Source of the DNA: Balanoglossus misakiensis
Lineage: Eukaryota; Hemichordata
Direction of reading: 5' to 3'
NCBI GenBank assembly: GCA_040954595.2
Contig: CM082578.2
Location: 9,920,001-9,984,000 of the forward strand
Length of the DNA stretch: 64,000 nt
Shown here: positions 11,886 to 64,000 of the stretch, in pieces
Numbering within the stretch: the stretch's first letter is position 1
Layout of the letters: every line of letters starts with the position of its first letter
Notes under the pieces: model-generated
What the model saw: the letters and a program-made list of their open reading frames with translations, nothing else
Databases searched by the model: none
What the model was told of the DNA's origin: nothing
Program-made: the position numbers and the translations under genes

Positions 11886-11891
11886 TTTAAT
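11886..11891 (-). terminator. Poly(A) signal of the giant aminopeptidase gene
   Basis: ATTAAA on the minus strand lies about 46 bases after the only stop codon of the array (TAG, 11937-11939). No equivalent stop plus signal pair is seen at the internal unit boundaries. Confidence 0.4.
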
Positions 11892-11936
11892 AAGTCATTT
11901 TGGGGTTAAATTTGTGTTTTGAACAACACGTGTATC

Positions 11937-63147
<51,211 letters not shown>

Positions 63148-63682
63148 GGTTGGGCCGGCCGGGGGAACTGGAAAGAAAGTTCCGCTACCGTCCACCTCTT
63201 GAAATACCTATAGGTGTGTTTACTCAGCGCGAGATGGGGTCACAAATCACTCACACGTTTTATTACGGATCTGCTACGCAAAGATCTATATCAATCAATA
63301 CGCGATAGGAGTGACCGGTCTAAGTTTGTACTTCCCCCCTCTACTGTCTATGGTTTGTACCAACCACTGAAAAGCATTCGGGCTAAGTTCAAGTAGCGAC
63401 TGGTAAATGTAAAATGGTGTTCAATGCAATTATTGGAATATCGCAACTTGTTTGGCTCGAATGACAACTGCTGTGACCATTTTTTAAACCATAACTTAAA
63501 AAGCTGGTCGCGTCCTCTCGCATGGAGAGCAGGCCGGGGCGTGGCACAACCGTTAATCACGCGTCGCAATATGACATTGAATTTTATTGCACATCATGTC
63601 ACATCACATCATATGTAACCAGTAGCTCCGCCCATAGACCAGATTGCAAAACCACTGGTCACCTAGAATGCGAGTACAAGCG

Positions 63683-63689
63683 TTTTATA
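63683..63689 (-). promoter_or_regulatory. Candidate TATA box of the giant peptidase gene
   Basis: Minus-strand TATAAAA followed by CGC, about 540 bases upstream of the start codon. It would give a start site near 63655 and a long or spliced 5' UTR. The latter agrees with an acceptor-like CTTTCTTTCCAG just upstream of the ATG. Position and consensus are the only support. Confidence 0.25.
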
Positions 63690-63719
63690 ACACCGCGTTG
63701 AATCACGGGAATACCTCCA

Positions 63720-63729
63720 ATATATAAGA
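63720..63729 (+). promoter_or_regulatory. Candidate plus-strand TATA box
   Basis: ATATATAAGA on the plus strand, about 30 bases from the minus-strand TATA candidate. It could serve a divergent gene beyond the window. No such gene start is visible before 64000. Confidence 0.15.
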
Positions 63730-63927
63730 GCAGCGACTAAATGAAAACTTTTTATCATTTAATTTTTGACACTAATTTGGAATGCAACTGGGCTACACCC
63801 GACCCCCCCCCCCCCCTTACCCCTTTCAGAACTGAGACCTGAGAACAGTCACCAACATAGGACTCACAGTAACATATGTTTTACAAGGCGGAACAACCCG
63901 GACAAAAGCACCAGTCTGGGCATGAAT

Positions 63928-63959
63928 GTTGTTGCTGCTGCTGCTGCTGCTGCTGCTGT
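63928..63959. repeat. (GCT)n trinucleotide repeat
   Basis: About ten GCT copies in non-genic sequence near the window end. A poly(C) run at about 63803-63817 and a (CATG)n run just before 64000 lie nearby. Confidence 0.85.
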
Positions 63960-64000
63960 ATGGAACTATTACTACATTTCATGCATGCATGCATGGGTTG

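Overview
This is a eukaryotic window from an animal. Genes are split into many short exons with GT-AG introns of about 100-1000 bp, and there are abundant tetranucleotide microsatellites and hairpin (MITE-like) repeats. The gene content (a small secreted C-type lectin, an SLC5 monocarboxylate-type transporter and an expanded aminopeptidase N locus) and the repeat style suggest an invertebrate deuterostome, most likely a lancelet (Branchiostoma). That taxonomic call is an inference from sequence style only.

Layout. Bases 1-1225: no gene recognised. 1579-3311 (+): five-exon secreted C-type lectin with EPN and WDD sugar-binding motifs. 3623-8473 (-): complete 13-exon SLC5-family sodium-coupled transporter, convergent with the lectin; their poly(A) signals lie about 30 bases apart. 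8480-11880: mostly non-genic, with an imperfect internal repeat, an orphan exon-like ORF and two motifs known from housekeeping promoters. 11937-63147 (-): one enormous gene filling 51 kb. 63190-64000: presumed upstream region of that gene.

The main discovery is the 51-kb gene. It looks like a tandem array of aminopeptidase N (M1 family) genes, but the repeats are fused in frame. At each of the seven unit boundaries a single uninterrupted exon encodes the C-terminal helix of one M1 unit, a short acidic/proline-rich linker and the N-terminal beta domain of the next, with no stop, start, signal peptide or membrane segment between them. Only the first unit has an N-terminal signal anchor and only the last has a stop codon. 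I traced 128 coding exons; phases agree at every junction and give about 7,274 residues with eight M1 peptidase units. All eight keep GAMEN, HExxH-X18-E and the catalytic-site Tyr region, so the product would be a membrane-anchored, eight-headed ectopeptidase. One exon of unit 1 carries a 1-base deletion in this sequence that breaks the frame; it is either a sequence error or a real lesion.

Units 5 and 6, and units 3 and 4, are recent duplicates that share intron sequence, so unit number may vary between haplotypes. The lectin, organic-anion transporter and peptidase would fit a gut or mucosal surface setting, but this is only an inference from gene families.
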